From Bacteroidetes bacterium QH_1_64_81 (GTDB taxonomy: Bacteria > Bacteroidota > Rhodothermia > Rhodothermales > Salinibacteraceae): a DNA stretch of 7,146 nt. A program made the translations under genes and the position numbers. The notes beneath the pieces are model-generated. The model was given only the letters and a program-made list of their open reading frames with translations. It did not search any database and was not told where the DNA came from. This document shows, in pieces, positions 1 through 5,906 of the stretch. The first letter of the stretch is position 1, and each line of letters opens with the position of its first letter. The DNA is taken from contig PXSX01000126.1 in assembly GCA_003022655.1 (NCBI GenBank), forward strand, positions 7,388 to 14,533, written 5' to 3'.

Positions 1-141
1 GCGATGATGGTGACCGAGCGCACCGTGGACGCGCACATCAAGAATCTGCGTGAAAAGCTCGGGGACTTCGCCAAGCACATTCAGACCGTTCGCGGCGTCG
101 GGTACCGGTTCGTTCAGGAGGAGGAATCGGCCGAAGCCTAG
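1..141 (+). CDS. Response regulator, OmpR/PhoB type, C-terminal end (5' truncated)
   Basis: The first frame is open from base 1 to a TAG at 139-141 and gives the last 46 residues of a winged-helix DNA-binding domain. The stretch [13 protein letters not shown] is the typical recognition helix of OmpR/PhoB regulators, and TVRGVGYRF is the C-terminal beta-hairpin (wing) that ends nearly every member. A short acidic tail (QEEESAEA) follows. The receiver domain with its phospho-acceptor Asp lies upstream of the window. The protein should bind promoter DNA when phosphorylated, most likely by the kinase that starts 59 bp downstream on the same strand. The spacer contains only a weak 5-bp hairpin (159-163 with 174-178), so co-transcription is likely. 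The regulon cannot be read from this fragment. Confidence 0.93.
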   Translation, partial: AMMVTERTVDAHIKNLREKLGDFAKHIQTVRGVGYRFVQEEESAEA

Positions 142-200
142 AACGGACGTCCATTGAGCCCGCGCGCTCGTTTGCGGGAGCTGGTTCTCACCTGCGTCGT

Positions 201-1667
201 ATGTCTTTTTTTCGGTCGATTTGGGACACTCTTCTCCCGCGCCGGGCGTCAACACAGACCTGGATGGTCCTGACGTTTGCCCTGTTCGTCGGGATGGCGG
301 TGGTGGGCGTGGGACTTTACGTGCTGCTCGTTCTGCGGGGCGAGATGCGCACGGCCATGAACCAGACGCTCCGCAATCAGGCCCACCGGATTGCCGTCCA
401 GGTTGAGCAAGAACCGGATCCTGTGCAACGAGGACGCACCGTGGACGATCTCACGGAGCTTCGCGATCTAAGTATTGCCCTCATCACGCCCGATACGACC
501 TACCGCCCCACCTCGCAGACGGCTTCGCCGCTGCCGGCCGACACCCTAATCGACGTGTCGGTCCTTCGGAGCCTGGAGAACGAGACAATCCGGTACGCGC
601 AGTCCGAGTCTGAAGGTGATCAGCCTCTCTTTGTCGCTGCTCTCTACCGGCCCTCGTCGAACCTGATCGTGCAGGTGGCCCAGCCCCCACCTCCCCTGTA
701 CGACCTCGCGCGGCGGTCCCAGGTGGTGCTCATCCTGGGCATGGTGCTGGCCCTCATCCTGGCCCTCATCGGCAGCTTCGTCGCCGCGTACCAGGTCACC
801 ACCCCCCTCACACGCATCAGCGAGACGGCGCGCCGGGTGGCCGAGGGAGAGTTTGGGGACGAAATTCGGGTCGACTCCCGCGCGGCTGAGTTTCAGGACC
901 TTGCCGACAGCCTTAATCGGGCCTCCGGCGCGTTCCGGGAGAAGATTGAGGAGCTGGAACGCATGACCCGGCTGCAAAGCGAGTTCATTGGCAACGTCTC
1001 GCACGAGGTCCGCAATCCCATTTTCTCGATCAGCGGCTACCTGGAGGCGCTCGGCACCCCGGGGCTCGACGACGAGCAGCGAAAGATGTACGCCGAGAAG
1101 GCCCTTACCAATCTGAACCGTCTCCAGAACCTCTTCAATGACCTGATCGACATCGCCCGGCTCGAATACCGAAAGGACCTCATCAACCGGTCGGTGTTCG
1201 ACCTCAAGGACCTGGTTGACGAGGTGGCCGAAATGCTCCGTCCCAAGGCCGACGAGAAAGACCTCGACCTTGAGGCCGATGTGCCGCGCTTTTTCGTCCA
1301 CGCCGATCGCTCCCGCATCCGGCAGGTGCTGACCAACCTCATCGAAAACGGCATCGCGTACACGGACAGTGGGTCGGTGCGGTGCCGCGTGCAGCGCCGC
1401 CTCGACAAGGTGCGCATCGAGATCGTCGACACAGGACAGGGCATCGATGAGGACCACCTCGACCGCATCTTCGAGCGCTTCTACCGCGTGGATCCAGACC
1501 GCTCCCGCGAGAGTGGCGGGACGGGACTCGGCCTCAGCATCGTTAAGCAAATCCTTCAGGCCCACGGCGAGGAGATCCACGTCGAGAGCACGAAGGGACG
1601 GGGCACCCGGTTCTGGTTCGACCTCCCCTACGAACCCGAACCGGAGCCGGAAGCTGTGGAGGCGTAG
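201..1667 (+). CDS. Membrane sensor histidine kinase (HAMP-HisKA-HATPase)
   Basis: A 488-residue class I sensor kinase. Two membrane segments (about residues 21-45 and 174-196) enclose an extracytoplasmic sensing region of about 125 residues that I do not recognise. A HAMP linker follows (about 197-250), then a HisKA domain whose H-box NVSHEVRNP puts the phospho-accepting histidine at H268. The ATPase domain has an N-box (N379, N383 in TNLIENGIAYT), G1 box DTGQGID (410-416), F-box IFERFYR (423-429) and G2 box GGTGLGLS (439-446). All catalytic motifs are intact, so the kinase should be active. It should autophosphorylate H268 and pass the phosphate to the regulator encoded just upstream. The domain order resembles PhoR/BaeS-like kinases, but the signal is unknown and a phosphate-sensing role is not shown. 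The tail (478-488) is an acidic EP-rich stretch. ATG 201 is the first start giving a short basic cytoplasmic N-terminus before the first membrane segment. No clear Shine-Dalgarno sequence precedes it. Confidence 0.96.
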   Translation: MSFFRSIWDTLLPRRASTQTWMVLTFALFVGMAVVGVGLYVLLVLRGEMRTAMNQTLRNQAHRIAVQVEQEPDPVQRGRTVDDLTELRDLSIALITPDTTYRPTSQTASPLPADTLIDVSVLRSLENETIRYAQSESEGDQPLFVAALYRPSSNLIVQVAQPPPPLYDLARRSQVVLILGMVLALILALIGSFVAAYQVTTPLTRISETARRVAEGEFGDEIRVDSRAAEFQDLADSLNRASGAFREKIEELERMTRLQSEFIGNVSHEVRNPIFSISGYLEALGTPGLDDEQRKMYAEKALTNLNRLQNLFNDLIDIARLEYRKDLINRSVFDLKDLVDEVAEMLRPKADEKDLDLEADVPRFFVHADRSRIRQVLTNLIENGIAYTDSGSVRCRVQRRLDKVRIEIVDTGQGIDEDHLDRIFERFYRVDPDRSRESGGTGLGLSIVKQILQAHGEEIHVESTKGRGTRFWFDLPYEPEPEPEAVEA

Positions 1668-1707
1668 CCCGCCGTCGCAACCGCCGTGTCGCGCTCCCCT
1701 TCCCGCG

Positions 1708-1721
1708 TCCCTCATCCTTCC
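1708..1721 (+). repeat. Short intergenic motif TCCCTCATCCTTCC
   Basis: This 14-mer matches 5736-5749 at 13 of 14 positions, and its first ten bases recur, with A or G at position 7, at 4358-4367. The exact reverse complement of TCCCTCATCC is at 5717-5726. All copies lie in the three longest gaps. It may be part of a dispersed intergenic repeat or simply pyrimidine-rich intergenic composition. It is too short to be decisive. Confidence 0.35.
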
Positions 1722-1931
1722 ATCGTCTTCGTGGAAGAACCTTTCCGGGGACGGAGAAATTCCATACAATGCGCAGGGCAGGCTTTTCGGGAGTGTTGGA
1801 GGTCAAACGTGTTCTCCTCACCCGGAAGCGCTTTCGAGTAGAGACGCGACATAATACCAATTGCCGGGGATCGCTGTGCACGTTACCAATCGCTCCGAAT
1901 CGGTTTTGAATGTCTCTTTCGAACGGCTAAG

Positions 1932-1977
1932 ATTCCGGCTCCCCGGATCAGGGTCCGGAGCAAGCTCAGGCCGGAAT
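1932..1977 (+). promoter_or_regulatory. Compound stem-loop upstream of the E1 gene
   Basis: ATTCCGGC (1932-1939) is perfectly complementary to GCCGGAAT (1970-1977). Inside it, GCTCC (1938-1942) can pair with GGAGC (1957-1961) and is topped by GGA/TCC around the loop TCAGGG. The two stems share bases 1938-1939, so they either stack or compete. There is no T-run after it, so it is not a standard intrinsic terminator. It starts about 190 bases before the E1 start codon and could be a leader-RNA structure, an operator, or a protein-binding site. Function is not known; only the pairing is seen. Confidence 0.45.
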
Positions 1978-2051
1978 GAACCGGTCCTCTGGGGAGAGTG
2001 CTTCCTACAATCGAGAGAGCTCAACCGTGCACAATGATCTCTGGCAGACGG

Positions 2052-2057
2052 TATAAT
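2052..2057 (+). promoter_or_regulatory. Possible -10 hexamer TATAAT for the E1 gene
   Basis: A perfect TATAAT lies 62 bases before the E1 start codon. No convincing -35 box is found 16-18 bases upstream (the region reads GTGCAC), and it does not fit the TAnnTTTG box of Bacteroidetes sigma factors. It is recorded as a candidate only. Confidence 0.25.
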
Positions 2058-2119
2058 GTCCGCCCGCGGGCCCGGCTCTGCCGACCGGATCTTCCGACTC
2101 ACTTCGCTGGCTTCGACCA

Positions 2120-4261
2120 ATGGATGACCCCGAAATGTCCAACGCGAACGACGCCGATCTCGACGCCCAGGAAGAGTCCTCAGACGCGCCTGAGGCAGAG
2201 GCGCCACAGCCAGACTCGCCCGACGGCGAACCGTCTTCGCCCCCTGACGCCGAGGAGGCCGTGGAGACGACGGAGGGGCTTCCGGTCGAGGAGCTGATGC
2301 ACGGGGACGGCCATGCCGCCATCCCTCGTATCCCGTCCATCGAGTCGGACGGATCGATCGACATCGACGAACCAACTCCCGGCGATTTTGAGGCTGGCGA
2401 GTTGCGGCAGCGCCTCCGTACCATGATGCTCTCGCGGCGGCTCGACGAGAAGATGATGACGCTTCTGAAGCAGGGCAAGGGGCACTTCCACATCGGGTGC
2501 GCCGGGCACGAGGCCGTGCAGTCGGCCATCAGTCGCTACTCCAATCCCGGCGAAGGCCCCGGGCACGACTGGTTTTGCTTCTACTACCGGGACCTCTGCA
2601 TGGCTCTCTCGCTCGGGATGACGCCGCGAGAGGCCCTGCTCGCTCACCTCGCCAAGGCCGACGATCCGAACTCCGGCGGGCGCCAGATGCCGGAGCACTT
2701 TGGGCTGAAGCATCTCAACGTGATGACGACCGCCTCGTCGGTCGGGGCCCAGTTTAACCCCGGCCTGGGGTTTGGCTTTGCCATTCAGCAGCGGGACGAG
2801 GACAACTACGTCTACATCTCGTGCGGCGACGGGGCCACCTCGCAGGGCGACTTCCACGAGGCTCTCAATTGGGCGGCCCGCGAGCAGGCCCCGGCCCTCT
2901 TCGTGGTGCAGGACAACAAGTATGCGATCAGCGTGCCGATCGACGAGCAGACCGCCGGAGGCACCCCCTACAAGCTGGCCGCGGGCTATGAGGACCTCAG
3001 CCGCATGCGCGTGGACGGGACCGACTTCTTTGCCAGCGCCGCCGCCGCACAGGCCGCCATCCAGCACATCCGCGACGGCAACGGGCCGGTCTGCCTCGTC
3101 GCCGACGTGGTCCGCCTCCTGCCTCACTCCTCGTCGGACGACCACACCAAGTACCGCACGCCGGACGAACTGGAGGCCGACCGTCAGATCGACCCCATCG
3201 CCCGCATGGAGGCGGCCCTGATCAAGGAAGGGATCCTCACCAGCGATGAGGCCGAGGCCCTGCAGGAGGAGGTGCGCGAGGAGGTCGACGAGGCGGCCGA
3301 GTGGGCCAAACAACAGGATGACCCCGCGCCCGAAACGGCGACCGACCATGTCTTCTTCGAGGGCGAGCTCGACATCGATTACAACTCGGAGGACGACATC
3401 GACGAGGACGCCGAGCCGATGGTGATGGTCGACGCCATTAACCGGGCGCTCAAGGAGGAGATGGCCCGCGACGAGTCGATCATCGTCTACGGTGAGGACG
3501 TGGCGGGTGATAAGGGCGGCGTCTTCACCGCCACGAAGGACCTGACCGATCAGTTCGGTGAGGACCGTTGCTTCAACTCGCCCCTGGCGGAGGGATCCAT
3601 CATCGGCACCGCGGTGGGATACGCCGCCAGCGGCTTCACGCCGGTCGTCGAAATCCAGTTTGCCGACTACATCTGGCCGGCGATGCAACAACTGCGCAAC
3701 CAAGTGGCCCCCTTCCGCTACCGCTCGGATGGGCAGTGGAGCTGTCCGATGGTAATTCGCGTCCCCTGCGGCGGCTATATCCACGGGGGCCTCTGCCACT
3801 CGCAGAACGTCGAGTCCATCTTTGGCCACACGCCCGGCCTGAAGGTGGCCCTCCCCTCTACCGCCGCCGACGCGAAGGGCCTACTGGCCACGGCCATCCG
3901 CTCGGAAGACCCCGTCCTCTTCCTGGAGCACAAGGCGCTCTACCGCGCCGCCTCGGCCCGCACCCCCACCCCGCCGGAGCACTACACGCTCCCCTTTGGC
4001 CAGGCGCGCATCAGATGGAACAGGAGGGCGTGGACGTGGAGGTGGTGGACCTCCGCACCATCGTACCCCTCGACTCAGAGACGATTCTGGAGTCGGTCCG
4101 GAAGACGAACCGCGCGCTCGTCGTCTACGAGGACCACGAGTTCATCGGCTTCGGCGCCGAGATCTGCGCGCAGATCGGGGACGATGCGTTTGCGTACCTC
4201 GACGCCCCCATCCGCCGCGTGGCGGGGGAGTTTACGCCCGTCCCGTTTGCCCACTCGCTAG
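2120..4261 (+). CDS. 2-oxo-acid dehydrogenase E1, fused alpha/beta subunits, frame broken near the C-terminus
   Basis: E1 decarboxylates a 2-oxo acid on thiamine diphosphate and passes the acyl group to E2 lipoate. Residues 1-90 are an acidic, disordered-looking extension. The alpha part (about 91-395) has the cofactor motif GDGATSQGDF (236-245) with DNKYAIS (265-271) and the loop HSSSDDHTKYR (336-346). An acidic linker (about 396-432) leads to the beta part, which has GEDV (458-461), SPLAEGS with the expected cofactor-activating Glu E491, and GGLCHSQNVES with H560. Homology stops at about residue 631 (QARI). The remaining 82 residues are Arg/Ser/Trp-rich and out of frame, unlike this acidic protein, and the real beta C-terminus continues at 4015-4326 in another frame. 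The alpha/beta fusion is common in Bacteroidota. Substrate (pyruvate or branched-chain oxo acids) cannot be fixed. ATG 2120 is chosen, but ATG 2135 is also possible and no Shine-Dalgarno decides. As read, the product lacks its E2-binding and dimer-forming transketolase-C domain and is probably inactive. Confidence 0.88.
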   Translation: MDDPEMSNANDADLDAQEESSDAPEAEAPQPDSPDGEPSSPPDAEEAVETTEGLPVEELMHGDGHAAIPRIPSIESDGSIDIDEPTPGDFEAGELRQRLRTMMLSRRLDEKMMTLLKQGKGHFHIGCAGHEAVQSAISRYSNPGEGPGHDWFCFYYRDLCMALSLGMTPREALLAHLAKADDPNSGGRQMPEHFGLKHLNVMTTASSVGAQFNPGLGFGFAIQQRDEDNYVYISCGDGATSQGDFHEALNWAAREQAPALFVVQDNKYAISVPIDEQTAGGTPYKLAAGYEDLSRMRVDGTDFFASAAAAQAAIQHIRDGNGPVCLVADVVRLLPHSSSDDHTKYRTPDELEADRQIDPIARMEAALIKEGILTSDEAEALQEEVREEVDEAAEWAKQQDDPAPETATDHVFFEGELDIDYNSEDDIDEDAEPMVMVDAINRALKEEMARDESIIVYGEDVAGDKGGVFTATKDLTDQFGEDRCFNSPLAEGSIIGTAVGYAASGFTPVVEIQFADYIWPAMQQLRNQVAPFRYRSDGQWSCPMVIRVPCGGYIHGGLCHSQNVESIFGHTPGLKVALPSTAADAKGLLATAIRSEDPVLFLEHKALYRAASARTPTPPEHYTLPFGQARIRWNRRAWTWRWWTSAPSYPSTQRRFWSRSGRRTARSSSTRTTSSSASAPRSARRSGTMRLRTSTPPSAAWRGSLRPSRLPTR

Positions 4262-4326
4262 AGCGCGCCGTGCTGCCGAGCGACGAGGACATTCTGGAGG
4301 CCGCTCGTGACGTAGCGGCATTCTAG
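4015..4326 (+). pseudogene. Displaced C-terminal part of the E1 beta domain
   Basis: In the frame one base back from the upstream E1 frame, bases 4015-4326 encode 103 residues that read as the normal end of an E1 beta subunit: EGVDVEVVDLRTIVPLD, then ALVVYEDHEFIGFGAEI, then APIRRVAGEFTPVPF and a final DEDILEAARDV, ending at TAG 4324-4326. This is most of the transketolase C-terminal domain. The residues that normally join QARI to this point (typically an REG.D.T.VT.GAMV.ALEAA-like strand and helix, about 20-25 residues from my memory of the family) are present in no frame. The lesion is therefore a deletion of 3n+1 bases, probably near 67, rather than a single-base slip. The ATG at 4015 happens to lie in frame, but independent translation of this fragment would not give a working protein. 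Confidence 0.8.
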
Positions 4327-4384
4327 AGTGTGGAATGCAGGGGGTGGAATTCAGAACTCCCTCGTCCCTCGCGATTCCGCACTC
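4326..4384. terminator. Hairpin between convergent genes, probable bidirectional terminator
   Basis: GAGTGTGGAAT (4326-4336) pairs with ATTCCGCACTC (4374-4384) over 11 bp with one wobble, and the stem continues through GC (4337-4338 with 4371-4372) and AGGG/CCCT (4339-4342 with 4366-4369). It sits between the E1 stop and the 3' end of the oppositely oriented carotenoid oxygenase, where a shared terminator is expected. No clear T-run follows on either strand, so Rho-independent action is uncertain. A competing small stem GCATTC/GAATGC (4318-4323 with 4333-4338) overlaps the E1 stop codon. Confidence 0.6.
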
Positions 4385-4399
4385 CACATCTCAAACTCC

Positions 4400-5686
4400 T
4401 CACTCAAAAAACTGGCCGTGGAACCCGAACGGGATTGCGTGCGGCACCGGTGCCCGCGCCCGCTCCTCGAATGAGGCCGCGTCGAGCACGAGCAGAAAGG
4501 ACTGCTCGGTGTCCGGATCGAGCACGACCGAGAGCACGACCCCGTCGTCCTCCACTGCACCCTCCGGGTGGGGGACGAAGACCGGCTCGCCCGGATAGGT
4601 GCCGGCCTCGTGCCACGTCTGCGCGGCACCGGTCTCCACGTCGATCTTGAGGAGCTGATCGGTAAAGTGGCCCACCTCGCGCGTCCCCACGCCATAGACG
4701 TACTGATAGGGGCGGGCGGTGGCCCGTCCGTCGTGGATGCGCGGCAGTTCGAGGCGCTCGTCGCTCTGCACGGTGGAGGAGGCAGAACCGCCGTCGAGCG
4801 GAAGACGGTAGCGGCGGAGGTGGCCGGTGCCGGGCGTCGGCTCGTCGCTGCGGAGCCGGTCGAGGTAGAGGTCGTCGATGATGGACGCATCCGGGTAGGT
4901 GACGACCCACTCGAACGCATTGACGTGGTGGAAGCCGAACGCCGCGTCGGCGGTGCAGGTAGCCACCTCTTCGCCGTCGGATTTCCGTAGAATGCGAAAG
5001 CGCGTCCCCCGCTCGGGCTCCCACTCAAAGTTCTCGATGAAGGGCGCCCCCCGCAGCAATAGGTCCAGCGGATCGACGACGAGCGGCCACTCGGACAGAA
5101 CCACGTACCGCTCCGTCATGCCGAAGCTGTGCATGTAGCTGGGCCGGTCCACGTCGAGGCGCGCCACAACGTCTCGCGCGGCTGCGTCCGACTGCACACC
5201 GAGAATCTTGTACGCGCACTGACGCCCGAAAGAGGTCGCATGCGCGAGGGTGCGGCCCGTCTCAGGCTCCACATGCGGGTGGGGCGTCGCGGTGTCTACG
5301 TCTACGTCGTCCGCAAAGTCGACCATGCCGACTGTCTCCAGCGTCTCGGGATCGAAGCGCACCGGGATCGGCGTCTCAGTGAGCGCCACGTAGGCGTCGT
5401 CGAGGCGGGCAACGTTGATGCTGGCGTTGTCCAGGGCCTCCTGCCGGCTCCTCGATTCGACGAACCGATTCCGGTACCCAATCGTGCCGCCGTCCATTCG
5501 GAACGCGTGGAGCATGGCGTGCCCGTCGAACCAGTGGTTGTAGTCCTGGTTGCCCACCTCGAACTGGGCAGGCCCGTTGCGAATGAGGGTGCCCGTCAGC
5601 CATTCCGGCAGGTCCCCCTCAATCGGGAGCGTGGGCTCGTGGATCTCGTGGTCGAGGCTCTGAAAGCCACGGCGATAGTCGGCCAT
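4400..5686 (-). CDS. Carotenoid oxygenase (RPE65/CCD family)
   Basis: A 428-residue non-heme iron(II) enzyme that cleaves a carotenoid double bond with O2. It is a seven-bladed propeller family, and the length is a little below the usual 450-500. Early conserved blocks are GTLIRNGPA (32-40) and WFDGHAMLHAF (52-62). The four iron-binding histidines are visible in PHPHVEPETG (H136), YMHSFGMTE (H186), GFHHVNAFEW (H253 or H254) and the C-terminal GFHGQFFE (H423), and the second-shell Glu of the NAFE motif is present (E259). The enzyme is thus probably active. It has no signal peptide and many Asp/Glu residues. Start: the frame is open to an ATG at 5836, but those 50 extra residues are Arg/Pro-rich and unlike the family, whereas the ATG at 5684-5686 begins MADYRRGFQSLDHE, as expected. 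It converges with the E1 gene and diverges from the Cys-rich gene. In rhodopsin-bearing halophiles such an enzyme could make retinal; the cleavage position and substrate cannot be read from the sequence. Confidence 0.93.
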   Translation of the reverse strand: MADYRRGFQSLDHEIHEPTLPIEGDLPEWLTGTLIRNGPAQFEVGNQDYNHWFDGHAMLHAFRMDGGTIGYRNRFVESRSRQEALDNASINVARLDDAYVALTETPIPVRFDPETLETVGMVDFADDVDVDTATPHPHVEPETGRTLAHATSFGRQCAYKILGVQSDAAARDVVARLDVDRPSYMHSFGMTERYVVLSEWPLVVDPLDLLLRGAPFIENFEWEPERGTRFRILRKSDGEEVATCTADAAFGFHHVNAFEWVVTYPDASIIDDLYLDRLRSDEPTPGTGHLRRYRLPLDGGSASSTVQSDERLELPRIHDGRATARPYQYVYGVGTREVGHFTDQLLKIDVETGAAQTWHEAGTYPGEPVFVPHPEGAVEDDGVVLSVVLDPDTEQSFLLVLDAASFEERARAPVPHAIPFGFHGQFFE

Positions 5687-5716
5687 CGGCGGCGCTCTAA
5701 TGGGAAGACACAGTGC

Positions 5717-5745
5717 GGATGAGGGAATTGCACGCTCCCTCGTCC
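5717..5745. repeat. 10-bp inverted repeat GGATGAGGGA / TCCCTCGTCC
   Basis: GGATGAGGGA (5717-5726) pairs with TCCCTCGTCC (5736-5745) with one wobble around a 9-base loop. An alternative stem GCGGAT/ATCCGC (5715-5720 with 5752-5757) would exclude it, so two folds compete. It begins 31 bases upstream of the carotenoid oxygenase start codon, on that gene's leader side, where it could be an operator or a leader hairpin. Confidence 0.45.
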
Positions 5746-5796
5746 TTCCGGATCCGCGTCTGTGCGTTCTGGGTCCAAATCGAAATGGACAGCGGG

Positions 5797-5828
5797 ACTG
5801 GGGTCCGAAATCGCGAACCTTCCCCAGT
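5797..5828. repeat. 7-bp inverted repeat ACTGGGG / CCCCAGT
   Basis: ACTGGGG (5797-5803) is perfectly complementary to CCCCAGT (5822-5828) with an 18-base loop that contains the palindrome TCGCGA (5811-5816). It overlaps the second copy of the CTGGGGTCC direct repeat. It is a plausible operator for either divergent gene; no binding protein can be named. Confidence 0.35.
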
Positions 5829-5906
5829 ACTCGCATTTACAAGGGACGCGTCGTCGCCCTGACCGGCGGCGTCCTCGCCCCTTTCGCATCCACCCGGCCC
5901 TTGCTC

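Larger units (their letters stand above)
1668..2119. other. Long intergenic region without a credible gene
   Basis: These 452 bases separate the kinase from the E1 gene. The short frames crossing it give Arg/Ser-rich translations unlike the acidic proteins around them, so I see no gene, and nothing resembles a tRNA. It contains a 6-bp hairpin close to the kinase stop (CTTCCA 1717-1722 with TGGAAG 1732-1737, no T-tract), a palindrome AAGCGCTT (1826-1833), a compound stem-loop (1932-1977), and promoter-like hexamers: TTGAAT 1906-1911 with TAAGAT 1928-1933 at 16-bp spacing, and TATAAT 2052-2057. Its middle part (about 1840-1935) is visibly more AT-rich than the coding regions, as expected for a promoter area. 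The most likely content is the kinase operon's 3' end plus the promoter and leader of the E1 gene. Confidence 0.7.
5687..5906. promoter_or_regulatory. Divergent intergenic region with inverted and direct repeats
   Basis: About 220 bases between the carotenoid oxygenase start (minus) and the proposed start of the Cys-rich gene (plus); both promoters should lie here. I find no convincing -35/-10 pair on either strand, nor a TAnnTTTG box. The region is dense in small repeats: a 10-bp inverted repeat (5717-5745), a 5-bp one (GTCCA 5773-5777 with TGGAC 5786-5790), a 7-bp one (5797-5828), and a direct repeat CTGGGTCCAAATCG (5769-5782) / CTGGGGTCCGAAATCG (5798-5813). The plus-strand frame is open through it from an ATG at 5700, but its translation is basic and unlike the acidic protein downstream. 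Confidence 0.5.

Noticed and set aside
159..178. Hairpin CCCGC/GCGGG between regulator and kinase as a terminator
   Set aside because: It has only five base pairs and a 10-base loop. Tracts of T (191-194 region and 207-213) are not adjacent, and the two genes are an obvious pair likely to be co-transcribed.
546..1769. Minus-strand open frame (407 codons) opposite the sensor kinase
   Set aside because: It mirrors the kinase codons and has no motif of its own; the kinase on the plus strand has every expected box.
1818..2375. Minus-strand frame of 185 codons spanning the long gap
   Set aside because: It is Arg/Ser/Pro-rich with no domain, and overlaps the start of the E1 gene in antisense.
2180..3829. 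Long minus-strand open frame (549 codons) inside the E1 gene
   Set aside because: It lies wholly opposite a gene with clear E1 motifs. Its translation is rich in Val/Arg/Gly/His/Leu with no recognisable domain, as expected from the antisense of GC-rich codons.
4405..4411. A-run at 4405-4411 (T-run on the minus strand) as a terminator tail
   Set aside because: It encodes the last two Phe residues of the carotenoid oxygenase (QFFE end) and lies before that gene's stop codon, so it is coding.
5129..5722. Plus-strand open frame (197 codons) opposite the carotenoid oxygenase
   Set aside because: It is an antisense shadow rich in Val/Arg/Glu/His, while the minus strand carries a complete oxygenase with its iron ligands.
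5687..5836. N-terminal extension of the carotenoid oxygenase to the ATG at 5836
   Set aside because: The 50 extra residues are Arg/Pro-rich, unlike the acidic enzyme and its family, and cross the repeat-rich divergent region.
5700..5906. N-terminal extension of the Cys-rich protein to the ATG at 5700
   Set aside because: The translation is basic and of low complexity, and it overlaps the inverted repeats; a GTG at 5907 gives a protein of uniform composition. Not fully excluded, because 5700 is the only in-frame ATG.
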